Positions 29,565 through 42,300 of a DNA stretch of 64,000 nucleotides are shown one piece after another (position 1 is the first letter of the stretch; the number at the start of each line of letters is the position of its first letter). The position numbers and the translations under genes were made by a program. Below the pieces are notes generated by a model, which had not been told where the DNA came from, did no database searches, and worked only from the letters and a program-made list of their open reading frames with translations. The DNA is from Brachionus rotundiformis (Eukaryota > Rotifera > Eurotatoria > Ploima > Brachionidae): NCBI GenBank assembly GCA_016802295.1, contig JAESIW010000020.1, positions 728,031 to 792,030 of the forward strand. The letters run 5' to 3'.

Positions 29565-29685
29565 GATCTGATCTACTTTTTTGGAAAGTGTCGGTTTTGG
29601 ACTTTGGGAAATTAAGCCAAGAAATAATTTAATGAATTTAATTTAGATAAAAGTTTTTTAAAGAATTTCGGTTCTTAAATAACAA
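29565..29685 (+). repeat. Dispersed repeat, copy 1 (pair with 32030-32140)
   Basis: A stretch at 29582-29611 (ggaaagtgtcggttttggac and following) recurs at 32043-32072 with one or two changes. Weaker similarity continues for about 60 bases downstream (aagttttttaa, ggatttcg/gaatttcgg). It is non-coding and the family is unknown. Confidence 0.6.
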
Positions 29686-30137
29686 TAAAGTAGTTGTTTA
29701 AATCGTAGCTAAACCAAGTGCTTTAGCTACAGACTACTTAAATATCAAACAGATGCATGGCTCTAAACATTTTAATAAAAACTTTTTTGGTTATTTATTT
29801 AAGGTCAGAATTTTGTAATAACATTTATTAAAAATTATTAGATTTTTTTAATTTTAATTTAATTAAATAAATTTAGATCGTTGTCACTCTAATTAATAAA
29901 ATATAGTTTTTATTTTAAAATAAAAACGCAAATTCTCTAATAAAAATGTCTAAATTTTTTTCTTATCAAAATTTGAAAAAATAATTTGATAAAATATAAA
30001 CAGCTAATTAAAAATCTTTAATTTAATCATTTTATTTTATTCTTTCAAAAAGAAAATAATACAAAAAATAATATTCAATATATCTTTTTTTAATTGTTTT
30101 AAATTTCAATATTGACACAAATATTTTTTTAAAGTTG

Positions 30138-33100
30138 TCACAAGACAATCTCTTCAATTTCTTCAATATAACTATTACTTTTGTGAATATCGGGAAAGAG
30201 AAATTTGTTTTCAAGCTTTGGTCGATTAATTCCGTTTGGCGGCTTTGTGCTATTTAACTTGGAAAAAAAATCCACATGACCATTGTTGTTCTCGTTTAAG
30301 TTAACATTATGCACATGTGTCGAATTTGGCGTGTTTGAGCTTGGTTTTTTGTTAAAGTTGGCATCTTCCCAAGGCATGGTTTTAATCTCTTTTGTTTTGT
30401 TTCCAAATAAATCATTATTTCCATTTAAAGTACTTGTATTTCCAAACAATTTCGACAAAAGCTCATTTTTAGGCTCTTCTTTGGCTGTTTTTGTCTCATT
30501 CTTTGGTCCTTCGTCAACTGCAGTTAGTTTAAATATTGAACCATCAGGTTCGGATTTTTTGTTGCCTGTTAAGGCCAGTTTAGCTAACAAATCATTTTTT
30601 TTATTATTTTCTTCCCGATTCTGATCTTCATTTAGTTTGTTAATCGTGTTTTCACTAATCCATCTTTTTTTCCGGTCTTCCTCCTCAAGTTTTTGTTTTT
30701 CCAAGCGCCTTTTCTCTTCTTCATTGGCCATTTTTTTCTTAAACTCTTCCTCAAGTCGGGCGTTCTCTCGTTCCAGTTTTTCAGCCTGGAGCCGCTTGGC
30801 TTCCTTTTCTTTTAATTCTTTTTCCCTAGCCTCTCTTTCTCTTATTTCCAGTTCTCTCATCTCTTTCTCTCTTTTGGCTTTTTCCAATGCCTCTGCTTCC
30901 TCCTCTTCCTTTTTTCGTCTCAACTCAGATTCAAATTCTTTGTGGCGACGGATAGCTTCCTCTTTTTCCCGCTCCAATTGTGCTTCTAATTCGTTCTGCA
31001 GCGATCGCTCTGTGTCCACAGGTTCCACATTTTTAGTTGGTTTTGGCGGCTTGTTAGGCAAGGACTCTCTTTTGCGACTTCTCTCTCTGGGAACGGCGAC
31101 GTTTCGCGGCGATTCATGTGTTGGCTGATTCAGAGACTGAGAGCTAGCCTTCCATTGAGGTGTATTTGAGACATTTTCCCGAATGGCTCGGTTTGAGTAT
31201 ATATTGGCAATGTCCAAAGCTTTTTCTTTCTGCTCAACTAACTGCTTTAGTTCTTTGTTTTCTTCTGTAAGCTTTTGAATTTGTTTCTGGAATTCACGAT
31301 GGTGAGCTATTTCCACACCAAGTTCGTGCTTATGGTTTTTTTCCATCATTTCAAGTCTTCGCTCCAAGACCTAGATTTATTAGATAAAATTATCCATCTT
31401 TTTAAATTAGATTTAAAATATTTCTATAAAAATTTAGTTTATTAATATTCAACTATATACAAAAACATATATAAAATAATCTTAATTTTTGGGAAAATTA
31501 TTTTTTTATTAAAAATTATTAAATTTTTATAAGGACTTTTGACAAAGTTAAGCGCTTGGTTTTCTCTTAATCCAAATTTAAGAGCTTTTTATAAATTTAA
31601 ATATAATCAATTAATTCATCATTTTATTTTATCATGAGGCTGATCTAAAAAAATAGATAATAAAAATTTAATGTATAATCTTAATAATTGAGGAAAAAAA
31701 TTAAAATTTTGGGGTATCGATTTTAATGGCCCAATAATAAATTATTTATAATTCAACTTAGCATTAGTCACATTTTTAATCTTATTATTTTATTATTTAT
31801 TCAGAAAAAAACAGCGAGATCGATGTTAAAAATTAGATAAAATAAATTTTTTTCTTTCTAAATAGATTTGAAAAAAAGAATTGTTAAATTAAATAAATTA
31901 AGTTCGTTTTCTGTCTAATAGATAAAATGTCTAAATTTAACTTGATAACTAAACTTTTTTCTCTAAAATATTTTTTAAAATGATTAAATATTTATTTAAA
32001 TAAATTTACTATAAAAAAATTCGGAATTTTATCTCCTTTTTAGGAAAGTGTCGGTTTTGGACTTTGGGAAATCAAGCCAGAAAATAACTTAAAAGTTTTT
32101 TAACTGGATTTCGAAATTTGACATTTTAATAACTCCCTTAATTGAACCCTAATAATAAGCGGAGATATGTCAAGGTCCCTGTCTTATCATTTTACTATTA
32201 AAAAATTGGCCAAAATTTTTTAAATCAAATTTTAAATATATTATTATATTGTTAACAAAAAAAGAGATAAAAGAAATAATCCAAGTGACCATTTTTTTAT
32301 TGAAAATTTTTCCTTTCAGTTTTTTCAAACATATTGCCAAGCTTTTCAGTCGACGCTCTCTTATCTTAACGACCCAGGATCGCTAAAAACTTATTCCTAA
32401 TTTCAAAAAGTCAAACATAAAAAATCTGGATAAAAAATTTTATTGATTTAAGTGCAATTACAATTCAAAGTCATAACATTTAATAAAAAATAATAGAATT
32501 AACTTATCAATATTTGATTTAATTAAATTGATAAAACGCAACTTAGACAGTCTTTCTTTTAAATTAGATAAAAAAATCATTTTTTATAACAGTGTGTTTA
32601 ATTAATATAATATGTATTTTTAATAATTGATATTCCGGATTATAAATTTATTTTTCAATATATTACGTTTTGCTTAAAAAACTGTCCGGAAAGCGAATTT
32701 ATCAGTTTTAAAAATTCCGAATTAGTTAAATTTTTTTATTAAGAAAGCCTATTAAGAAGCTAGGGACTTGGAAATTTTGTATGTCAGGATAAGAGAGCGC
32801 CAACAGTATTTGATTGTTTCAAAATCTTCTATTTTTTTTATAATTCAGTTATCTATCAAATTATTAAAAGAGCTATGAAAACCTATATCTTTTCAGTTAG
32901 ATTTAGAACTACAAGATTTGAATGAAACTTGACTTGAATGACCAAAATTAGTATTTACTAAATTTTTAATAAAAATATAACTCTTTTTTTGTTAAATCTG
33001 TCATTTAGTCTAAATTTTTTTGCCTCCGAGTTAAAAAAAGTTTATAAAACGTTTAACTCTGTATTCTCATAATGTTAGGATTATAGTTGGTTATCTTATT

Positions 33101-34333
33101 AAAATCTTTGATTTTGAGAAGGAAAAAAAAATTGTTCCTTGTTCCAGAATTCACAATGACTCGAATACCAAATGAAGAAAAAAAATATAAATTCTTTGAA
33201 AAATTATTGTCTGGAAAAAAACTATTTAAATACAAAACTTGCATTAATACTTTACCAAATTTGTATCAAACAGCCACTTAAGTTAGTAGAAGAAGGTCAA
33301 TTATAATTACATCAATGTGTTTTATATACTTGGTACTCAAACTTCTTACCATAAGATAAATTAGATTAAAATTACTTAGAATATTTGAGTCCAAATAATT
33401 TTATCCTTAACTTAAAAAATTTTTAATGAACAAAAATCTAAAAATCTTAGAAGTCATTTGTAATTACATTTTTTATTTTTAACATTTTTAATAATTAATG
33501 TTGTTGATTTAAAAAAAGCAATTTGAACCTACTTGAAACTTGGACCTGTAATTAGCCAACTCCTGTTCGGTTGTTTCCAACTTTTTACTTAAATCAGCAT
33601 TATCAAACAATTTTTTATCAGTTAACAACTTTTTCATATCATCATTTCTCTTTTTCATTGAGCGAATTTCCTCATCTTTTTCAATCAAAGTATTGGTCAA
33701 TTTTTTATTATCATTCTTAATTTTTTTAATTTGTTCCTTGAGGACATTGGTCTCGTCCAAGTGATTTCGCACCATCCTAGCCACATCATGCTCTTGGTTC
33801 TCCAAATGCTTTAAAGCTCTTTCTTCACGCTTATGGACCCGTGTAAGAACTTTGTTCTCTTCCCTTAATTTTTCCATTTCTTTCATCAATTCCTTCAATT
33901 TGTTGTTCAAGTCATTGTTTTTAAGCCGCTGAGCGGACATAACCCGCATGGCAGTCTGACTTATTTGCTCGGTTTGAGGCCTTGGTTGCTGCCGCGGAGG
34001 TAAATTCCTAGCTCCAACTCGTCTTTGTACCACATTAGGGCGTTTTCGGTTCACACTGCTTTCCGAGGACGCCTTGGCAATGCGGATTGGTTGCGGGTTC
34101 ATCTTTGTTCCCTGACTTTTACTATAAGTATTGTATTTTTTAGATGTATGACTCGAGGACTTCCGAGAAAGAGGTGAGGACGAGCGAGATCTTGTTCGGG
34201 TTCTGGTCGATCTGGATCTAGTGGCCGTGCGGTCTCTGGATCTTGAGCGCGATTCAGATCTTGATCTAGATCGAGTACTCGAGCGTGAAGCCGACTCAGA
34301 TGGTGAAGAGTATCGCCTTGATTCTCTGTTCAT
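30138..34333 (-). CDS. LCA5: Lebercilin (LCA5), ciliary coiled-coil protein
   Basis: Two exons: 34333-33533 and 31370-30138, joined in phase 0 across a 2.16-kb intron (donor GTAGGT, acceptor AATCTAG), giving 677 aa (human 697). Exon 1 begins with an Arg/Ser-rich region (residues about 6-60) and then the lebercilin coiled coil (from about 137, with NKLKELMKEMEKLREENKVL and HKREERALKHLENQE). Exon 2 continues the coil and contains LDIANIYSNR (residues 319-328), matching human LDIKNIYSNR. It then has a charged KEE/REK-rich helix and two 'LLAKL/LLSKLFG' segments, and ends with IEEIEEIVL, like human DEIEEVALR. Lebercilin binds intraflagellar transport proteins at cilia; human loss causes Leber congenital amaurosis. 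The ATG is codon 1 of MNRESRR. Confidence 0.9.
32030..32140 (+). repeat. Dispersed repeat, copy 2, inside the lebercilin intron
   Basis: Same orientation as the copy at 29.57 kb. It lies within the 2.2-kb intron of the lebercilin gene. A 12-base inverted pair (cgctctcttatc at about 32355 and gataagagagcg at about 32788) lies further along the same intron and may mark another small element. Confidence 0.55.
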
Positions 34334-34345
34334 TCTTACAAACAA

Positions 34346-35379
34346 AATATAAAAATTTATTAATAAAAAATTTTTTAATTATTCTTAGTCAATAAGGTAA
34401 GAATTGAGAACTAAATGGTAGACTTGTTGAAATAAGAAAGAATGGAATTTTATATTTATTTTTCTAATAGAAATTTTTTGTTATTTTTTTTTCATTTCCA
34501 TGGCAACCAAAGATCAATTTTCTATTTGCCAATTTTTTTTTGAATCGCGGGCCGATGGTTTTAAAAAGCAATATTTTTTGGGATTACATGTGATTTTAGA
34601 AATAATTTATTTTTATATTCATTGTTAAATGCTTTAAATAAATAGTTTTTTATTATCTTTTACTAGTTGATAATTTTTCTTATTAAAAAAATTAAAAAAT
34701 GTACATAATGATCTGTCTATAGAGAATTTAAAAATTATTTTTTTTTAAAGATCGATATTTATTCGATACTAATTGACGTAAATTATTTTATGAATTTTCG
34801 TGGTTTAATTAGAAATTCTTAATTAACAAATTATTAGCAAAAAAAGTTAAAAAATTTTAAAAAATGATTTTTTATAGAAAAAGTTCGTAATTTGATTTAT
34901 TTTTTGTTTAAATCGCTTTGGAACCAATTTGGAAAAAAAGAATAAATATAACCTCATTTTATGGAATAAAAAGAGAGTTCACTTTTTAGTCACATTTTCA
35001 TTATCTATAACCCAATTTTAAATATTTTTACCAACAATAATAATCAAACATATTTTTCTAAACACTGATTTAATTTTTAAAATTCTTAGTTCAAAGAGGG
35101 TTTTAATTCATTGTTTTGTTTTCCTGCCTTGAAGTTATTTTTTATTATCTGAAAATCTGAGGCTCGAAAACTTGAGCAATGTTTTTTTAAGGCTAATAAG
35201 TACCAAAAGGTAAAAGTTGAGCAACTATAACTCTGGCCCTAAAAATTGGTTGTTTCAGTAAAAACTAAATCGCCTAGACGAGCTCTAGAATTTTAAGAAT
35301 TTTATTTTATAAACTTGAAAAAGTTAAAGTAATTACTGAAACTTGAAATAAAATTAAAATAAAACTTTTTTCCAAAATT
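34346..35379. other. Intergenic region between divergent LCA5 and CDK10-like genes
   Basis: A roughly 1-kb shared promoter region. It is AT-rich, with an attgccatggcaacc-like patch at 34494-34508 (ttccatggcaaccaa). This resembles the X-box consensus half-sites (GTTGCCATGGCAAC) bound by RFX factors that drive ciliary genes, and lies about 170 bases upstream of the lebercilin start. No other element is supported. Confidence 0.4.
34498..34511 (-). promoter_or_regulatory. Candidate X-box (RFX) site upstream of lebercilin
   Basis: The plus-strand sequence ttccatggcaacca resembles the core of the RFX X-box (RYYNYYN1-3RRNRAC; GTTGCCATGGCAAC). The right half-site CATGGCAAC is perfect and the left half is poor. 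Its position about 165-180 bases upstream of a ciliary gene's start codon is where X-boxes occur in other animals. This is inference from a match and position only. Confidence 0.4.
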
Positions 35380-36375
35380 ATGAATGAATCAAATTCATCT
35401 AATAATAAACATTCAACTAATAGGTACAAAAAATTGAAAAAAATTGGCCAAGGTGGCTTTGGGATCATCTATTTGGCCAGCGAAGAAGCAACAAATTTAA
35501 AATTTGCTTTAAAGCAGATAAGATATAAGCGTGCAAAAGATATACCAACAAATTGCCAACGCGAAATTCAACATCTCTCTTCTTTAAACCACAAAAATAT
35601 CATCAAATTAAGAGAAGTTATATATGGTGAAAAGTTTATTCAAATAATATTAGAGTTGTGCAAGTTTGATTTGGCAATACTGACCAAAAAAACAAAAATT
35701 TCAATAGATAAAATTAAATTTATTGTTCTAAGTTTATTCGAAGGTCTTTCTTATTTACACAACAACTCAATAATTCACCGCGATTTAAAGCCATCTAACC
35801 TATTGGTAAGCAATTATGGTCATTTAAAAATAGCTGACTTTGGTTTGGCCAAAAATTGTCAAAATGAGAGTCCAAACAGTCCATCAGTGGTTACTCTGTG
35901 GTATCGATGTCCAGAACTTTTGTTCGGTTCGGATAACCAAACCACTGCAATTGATATTTGGTCAGCTGGATGTGTATTTGGTGAAGTGTTAAGTGATAAT
36001 CCAGTTTTTCGTGGAGAGAGTGAAATTGAGCAAATAGATTCCATAATTAAGCTATTAGGCACGCCGGACGAGTCCGCTTGGCCTGATATGAAAAATCTCA
36101 AATTTTTTGCCATGTTTTCACTGAAGCAATATTCCAAGGGTAAATTGGAATATTTGTTTCCTCAACTATCAAAAAGTGGAATTAGCTTAATTAGTTCAAT
36201 GTTTCTGTATGATCCTTTGAAAAGGATCAATGCAAATGATGTTTTAAACTCGGATTATTTCAAGGAATATCCAGAAGTTTGTATCTTAGAATCTTGGCAA
36301 AAATTTATTGGTGAAGTAAGCGAAAATGACAATTTTAATTCCTATCAAGACTTGAGTTCTGATGACGATATTTAA
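35380..36375 (+). CDS. CDK10: CDK10-like cyclin-dependent kinase
   Basis: A single-exon 331-aa CMGC kinase. Visible are the Gly-rich loop GQGGFG (23-28), catalytic Lys K45, a PSTAIRE-position helix IPTNCQREI (E62), IIHRDLKPSN (D135), DFG (153-155) and activation segment VVTLWYR with T172. The P+1 triad is CPE instead of APE (177-179). NQTTAIDIWSAGC, SEIEQIDSIIKLLGTP and MFLYDPLKRI...YFKEYP follow human CDK10 closely (TQTTSIDMWAVGC, SEIHQIDLIVQLLGTP, MYDPKKR, YFKEKP). CDK10 pairs with cyclin M (FAM58A) and phosphorylates ETS2; its loss affects ciliogenesis. CDK11 is the next-best family but lacks some of these matches. The acidic Ser/Asp C-terminus is short. The gene is divergent from the lebercilin gene upstream. 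Confidence 0.85.
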   Translation: MNESNSSNNKHSTNRYKKLKKIGQGGFGIIYLASEEATNLKFALKQIRYKRAKDIPTNCQREIQHLSSLNHKNIIKLREVIYGEKFIQIILELCKFDLAILTKKTKISIDKIKFIVLSLFEGLSYLHNNSIIHRDLKPSNLLVSNYGHLKIADFGLAKNCQNESPNSPSVVTLWYRCPELLFGSDNQTTAIDIWSAGCVFGEVLSDNPVFRGESEIEQIDSIIKLLGTPDESAWPDMKNLKFFAMFSLKQYSKGKLEYLFPQLSKSGISLISSMFLYDPLKRINANDVLNSDYFKEYPEVCILESWQKFIGEVSENDNFNSYQDLSSDDDI

Positions 36376-38112
36376 AGATGATTAACAAAATAAATAATTA
36401 TAAATTAAAAAATATATATTTTTTTAAACAAAAAGTCTTTAAAATTTATTTGAAGTGCTTCATTTTTTTTAAATAAATAAAGAAATGAAAATTTTTATTA
36501 AGAAAAATACTTTGAAAAGAAAAGCTTAGAAACAATTCGGTAAAAAAAGCATTCAATGTTTAATTCAAGACAAGATAAGTGATGACATTATGTAACGTGA
36601 CACCTTCGATATATGCCTGTTTTTGGCTATAATATAGCATTATTTGGTTCAGACATGAATCTTGAGAAATTTTTATTTTTGGATTACCTGAACTTTAAAT
36701 TACTTTTAATTTTTGTACTTCATTTGTTAGTCTACAACCGAGTAGAAAAAGTAATTTAAGCTCCAATATGCTGCATCCCAATGGTAACTATTCGTTTGAT
36801 GGGTGCACAATAGTCAAATTATATGTTGTTAAAGGCAGACTGATGAATCATCGATGTTGATGATTAGTGATACATTAAATTGAGTATTTCAATTTTTCTA
36901 AATATTTTGAAAGTTTTGCATAAACCACGTACCACATTATTGAGTGTCTATTAAAAAAAAAGTTACCATTGGGAAGAAGTATTTATTTAAAATATATTGA
37001 ATAAAAAAATTACTAAATAATTGTAAATAATTATTAAGTTTAAAGAATTTAACCGGAAATTTGATCTATATTTTTATTGGCTTAGTTTTTCGGTAGCAGC
37101 TAATTATATTTTATAGTATCTAATTTTAAGTAGATAAAAATATTGTAGAAAATTATTTTTTTTAGTAGCAAAATTAATTGATTAACAGATAAATTTATTC
37201 TTCAGTAGATAAATGTTGTCAGTTAAAAGATAACATTTATTTTTAAGAGAATGTTTGAAATAAAAAGGAAACGTGTAAATTAATTGACACTTAATTAGTT
37301 AATTATAACTGAGAATATAAATAAAATTAGCTGCTACCAAAAAATATATTCTATTTTTATTTAGGAATCTAAAAATTAAAAATTTCGGTAAATTTAGAAT
37401 GTTGGAACATAAATATTGTTGCATTATTAATAGAATTCTGGTTAAGGTTTAATAGAATCTAATTATGGAAAAGAAGGAATCAAATTTTAGCAAGCAGCAT
37501 TTTAGTCATCACTAGCAAAATTTGACAATTAATGCATAACCTAATTTATGTACAATATGACAAGATAATACAACTCAGTTGATTTGTAAATTTAGTTATA
37601 GTAGAAGTAGATAGAACTGCGAATTGAACTGTGTTAAAGTAAAATCTTAGAGGGCTGTAGCAGTCCTTTCATTAAAAAGTGTCTTTCATTCAAATGTCCA
37701 ATTTTAGCCCTTAATTTTTTTGCATTAACAATTGTATGGATATTTGACCACTTAAATTTTCAGCCTTTATTTTTTAAAAATAATATCAAATTTAATTATT
37801 AATCATAATTTTGACACATTTTAAAATTTAATTTTTTATTCTAATTCGTTCTACATCTAAAAAAGATATAAGCATTTTTTTATAAGTTTTCTTTATAATG
37901 TTATGCAGAAATTTAAATTTAGTGTTATCTTAGTTAAGTCTGTATTAGGAGAATATCAATTTCGTATTTTTTTAGATTGAAAGTTAAATTTTTCCAAAAT
38001 TTAGCGTTTCCTTAAGTCAACTTAAAAGTTTTGCTATTTTATAATAAATATTGTACAAATTAAATCAATAATAAAATGATTAATAAATAATATGAAATTA
38101 ACAATATATTTT
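36376..38112. other. AT-rich spacer
   Basis: No gene recognised. No frame of credible composition on either strand. Confidence 0.5.
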
Positions 38113-38735
38113 TAAAATTCATTTTAAATAAAAAAAATATTGCTTGAAATAAATGAAAAACCAATAAAGATAATTAATCATTATGAATTTAATCACTTTT
38201 CATCACTGAAAATTCAATGAAATTTAATTTTTCAATTTATGCTACATCAAATGTAATTTGATTCATTTATTTTTCATTATTGTTACCAGATCATGCTTTT
38301 TGATTAAAAAAACTTTTAAAGCATCTTTTAAAAGTGCTATTTAAAAAATAGTTAATGAAAAATAAAAAACATGTCGATATTAGGTAAATAAAATCACCAA
38401 ATTGGCTTAGATTTGAGCATATTTTGTGCTTTTCTTTACAAACTTGATCATCAATGATTAATTTTATGACCAGAATATTTATAGTTAGTTCAAATATTCG
38501 GGAAATTAAAATAATACTAGAGTATGATATAATAACAGTTGTTGTTTTGACAGATTTTAAATTAATTTTGTTGATTTTTTCTTAACTTTTTAATACAGCA
38601 CCTAGAAGAAACATCCTTTTTTTCTGGTTCAAGTCGCTTCTAAATTTCATCAAAATGAATATGTCACATAATAGAAGAAATATCATTAAAAAAATGTCAT
38701 TGACGAAAAAATTAATTATAAAAATAGCAAAATAT
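38113..38735 (-). pseudogene. Inverted GPCR gene copy, 3' part (left of the retrotransposon)
   Basis: The minus strand matches 52109-52732 base by base with few changes: the last three transmembrane segments of the GPCR gene, its stop and about 180 bases of 3' flank. Independently of the retrotransposon insertion, one codon reads TAA (38584-38582) where the intact gene has CAA (KSQEK), giving a premature stop. Together with 44827-46320 it forms one pseudogene split by the Ty3/gypsy element. Confidence 0.9.
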
Positions 38736-38939
38736 TGTAATAGAACACTATTACGTCTTAGCGAGAGCTTTCAGTAGTCCTCTAAGCTTCCTCCTTGAAC
38801 GATAGTCTGACGCGAGTTAGCTATCGTTCAACACATATATAAAATCATTATTATTATTAGTGGTTTTTTTAAATAAAGTATTTTGAAAGTTTATCGACTC
38901 TTGATTACTAACCCCGAACCCCCCATTCAAACCATTACA
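38736..38939 (+). repeat. 5' LTR of the Ty3/gypsy element
   Basis: Starts TGTAATAG and ends CCATTACA, so TG...CA within a longer TGTAAT/ATTACA inverted pair. Contains an 11-base perfect stem (38795-38805 with 38821-38831) immediately upstream of a TATATAAAA box (38836-38844), and AATAAA at 38872-38877. Confidence 0.95.
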
Positions 38940-39303
38940 TTGGTGATAGCGGTTAAAGTAAGCCGAGAGTTAAGTTTTAGTGAAGAGGAGTGCGCGGGCA
39001 CGTTAAAAAAAAAAGGAAAGTTTTTAAAAAAAAAAAAATCAAAAAGAGACTTAAGTTTGTTTCAAACTTGTTGCTTTTTAAAAGAGTGTTTTTATTGGTT
39101 CTTGTGTAGAACAAAAGAAAGTTAAAGTGAAGCTATAGTTAAGCTAAAGAGAGAAGTATAAAGACGAGTGATAGTCTAAAGTGTTAAAAAAAAAAAAAAA
39201 AAAAGATATTAAGTGTAATAAGTATTGTTGAAATATTTTCAGTGGAAAATAATTGAGAGTTTAGTGTTGTGTAAAACGTGTTTAGTAAGCCTAGAGATTA
39301 GAG

Positions 39304-42300
39304 ATGTTTGTTAATGGTAGATTACAATTTGATGGCGAATCACACGATGTAGAATCGTTCTTGAAGTCATTTATTTATGAAGCGTTGATGTTTAACTGGG
39401 ACAGAGTAGCCCAAGTGAAAGCGATTGAGTGTTGCCTGAAGGGAAAAGCTCTTCAGATCTTTAATGGTTTGAACTCCTTAGCGAAGGGTGATATAGATGA
39501 AGTGATGAAAGCATTGAGAGACGGATGCAGGAAATCGCCTGATTACTATTTAAATTTGTTTTATATGAGAGTGCTAAAACCAGATGAAACTATTTCCTCG
39601 TTTTGCCACGATATCGAGTATTTGTTGTCGAAAGGTATGCCAGGTTTAGAAGAAGCTTCTAAATCAAGTTTGTTGCGAGCTAGGTTGATAGCAAATGTAC
39701 CAGAAAATGTTAAAAATTTTATGGAATTATTGAGCGATAAGTCATGGAAAGAGTTAGTGAGTGTTTTTGACAAGTCAGTGGACTACAAATCAATTACAAA
39801 CAAGGTTGATGATGAAACTGTTTTGGTTAATCAGTTGAAAGCTACAAGTATTAGTAGCCCAAAAACGAGATTCAGTGGAACTTGTTTTTACTGCAAGAGG
39901 ACCGGACATAGAGTTTCAGAGTGTAGGAAACGAGAGAGTGACGAGAAAAGTGGTCGAATCGGCTCTCAAAGAAAATTCGAAGGTAATAGTAGGAACCGTA
40001 ATCGTTCACCTCATCCAAATCATGTGAGATTTGATGAGACAAGAAACAAAGAATCTGATAGTTACAAAAGGTACGACAGTAGAAACGATGGAAATGTGAG
40101 GAAAAATTATGCATTTACTATTGATGCTGAACCAGAGGATACTGAATTGGATGCGAAATCGTTAGAATTTGTTGAATGCAAGGGAGTGAAAGTTAGCAAA
40201 TTGGAAAGAGTGAATATGAGCGTTCAGATTGGTGAATTTAATACAAGAGTGAACATGCTAGTGGACAGCGGATCGTCAGGTTCATTCATTAATCCAGATA
40301 AGTTGCCAAAAGATGTTAAAAGCCACTTGGAAGTGTTGAAAAACAGACCAAGAGAAATGGAAGAAGAAGGATTTTCAATGACTACATTGAACATTAAGTC
40401 AGCATTGGCTACAAAGCAAATAGAGTGTATGACGGGAGGTTTAGATATTTGTAATAAAGAGTGGCAGGGTCATCATCAGTTCATTTTCGCGGATGTTTCG
40501 GAAGCTGGTATTTTAGGATTAGATTTTTTACGTAAGTTTAACGCTCAGATTGATTGTTCAACTGGAAGAATTACGGTGAAACTTGGCGAGAAAGATGTGT
40601 TCTTGAACTACATTAGAGAAGAAAAAGAGGCTTCATTTGGAGATAGAGTGTTGGTAGAAAGCAAAAAGATAGTTGGACCGAAGTGTGAGTTTGTAGTAAA
40701 GGCCAAAACAAGTGATGAATTTGATGACAAAGTGGTGATGTTTGAACCAGGTGGAGATGAGAAAATAAACAAGAATGGATTAATATTTGGAAAGTGTTTG
40801 AACAAAGTTGGTAGTAAAGGTGAAGTTTTCATTTTGGCTGTAAACATGAGCGACAAAGAAGTGGAATTAGAGGCTGGTTGTGATATTGGATCGATGCAAG
40901 ACGTCGAAGTGATGTCTACAAATAATGAATTAGAATCCGGACTTAAGAGTAAAATAGACATAAACAAATTGAAAATAAGCGATAAGTTGACGATAACTGA
41001 ACGTAACGAAATTTTAAAAACTATTTTCAAGCGTTCGAGTGCATTCAAGTGGAGTGATGAAGATGTTGGAGCAACCGAATTGACGGAACACAACATAAAC
41101 ACTGGTGAAGCGAGACCAATTAAACAACGGCAGTATAGGCTTCCACAGACGGCGCAGGCTGAGGTGACGAAGCAAGTTCAGAATATGTTAGAGAAAAACA
41201 TAATTAGTGAGAGCAAGAGCCCTTGGGCTAGTCCGATTCTGTTGGTCAAAAAGAAAGCAGATGACAAAGGAAAATGTGAATTTAGATTTTGTATTGATTT
41301 TCGCAAGTTAAACGAAGTAACGATTAAAGACAGCTACCCTTTACCACGTATAGACGAGACACTAGATGCATTAGGTGGATCGCGTTATTTCACAACGTTA
41401 GACATGGATAGCGGGTATTGGCAGATTCCGTTGAGCGACGATAGTAAAGAGAAAACTGCTTTTTGTGCAAATAATAAATTGTATCAATTTAATGTGATGC
41501 CTTTTGGGTTGTGCAACGCACCACCGACCTTTCAACGGCTGATGGACGAATTGTTGGACAAGTTGACGTGGAAAGCGTGTTTGGTATACTTAGACGACGT
41601 GATCATATTTTCGAGAGACTTTAAAACTCATTTAGAGAGATTGGACACAGTTTTGGAAAGATTCGAGAGGGCTAATTTGAAACTAAAACCAACTAAATGT
41701 AGTTTTGCTATGGACGAAGTTGGATACCTTGGTTTTAAAATAACCAAAGATGGACTTAAGCCAGATCCAGCCAAGACCAAATCCATTGTGGAATTGCCCA
41801 CACCAAGAAACAAGCGTGACGTAATTCGATTTTTGGGTATGATTGGTTATTATAGAAGGTTTATTCCAAATTTTGGTGAAACTGCGACGTGTTTATTTGA
41901 AGTTGGGAAAGCACATGCGAAGTTTGCGTGGACGGAAGAGAGGGACAAGGCTTTTAATAAGCTCAAACAACAATTGGTAGACGCTGCAATTTTATTTTAC
42001 CCTGATTTCAACAAAGAGTTTGAGTTGTTTTGCGACGCATCAGGTACACATTTAGGTGCAGTGTTGGTGCAGCGTATAAATGGTATAGTTCGCCCGATAA
42101 CCTTTGCAAGCAGACAGCTTACCAGACAAGAGAGAAATTATTCAGCAAGCGAGCGTGAGATGTTAGCAATTGTATGGGCAACCAAGCATTTCCACAGCTA
42201 TATTTATGGAAGACATATAAAAATTTATTCGGATCATCAACCACTTAGTACATTAGTCAAAGCGAAAGAGCCGACAGGCAGACTATATAGATTGATGTTG

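Noticed and set aside
30637..31128. 163-codon Ser/Phe-rich frame on the plus strand.
   Set aside because: It is the antisense of the Glu/Lys-rich coil of lebercilin; codons such as GAA/GAG give TTC/CTC on the other strand.
40608..41102. 164-codon minus frame (and other minus frames) inside the gypsy element.
   Set aside because: Antisense shadows of gag-pol with Ser/Leu bias; no domain.
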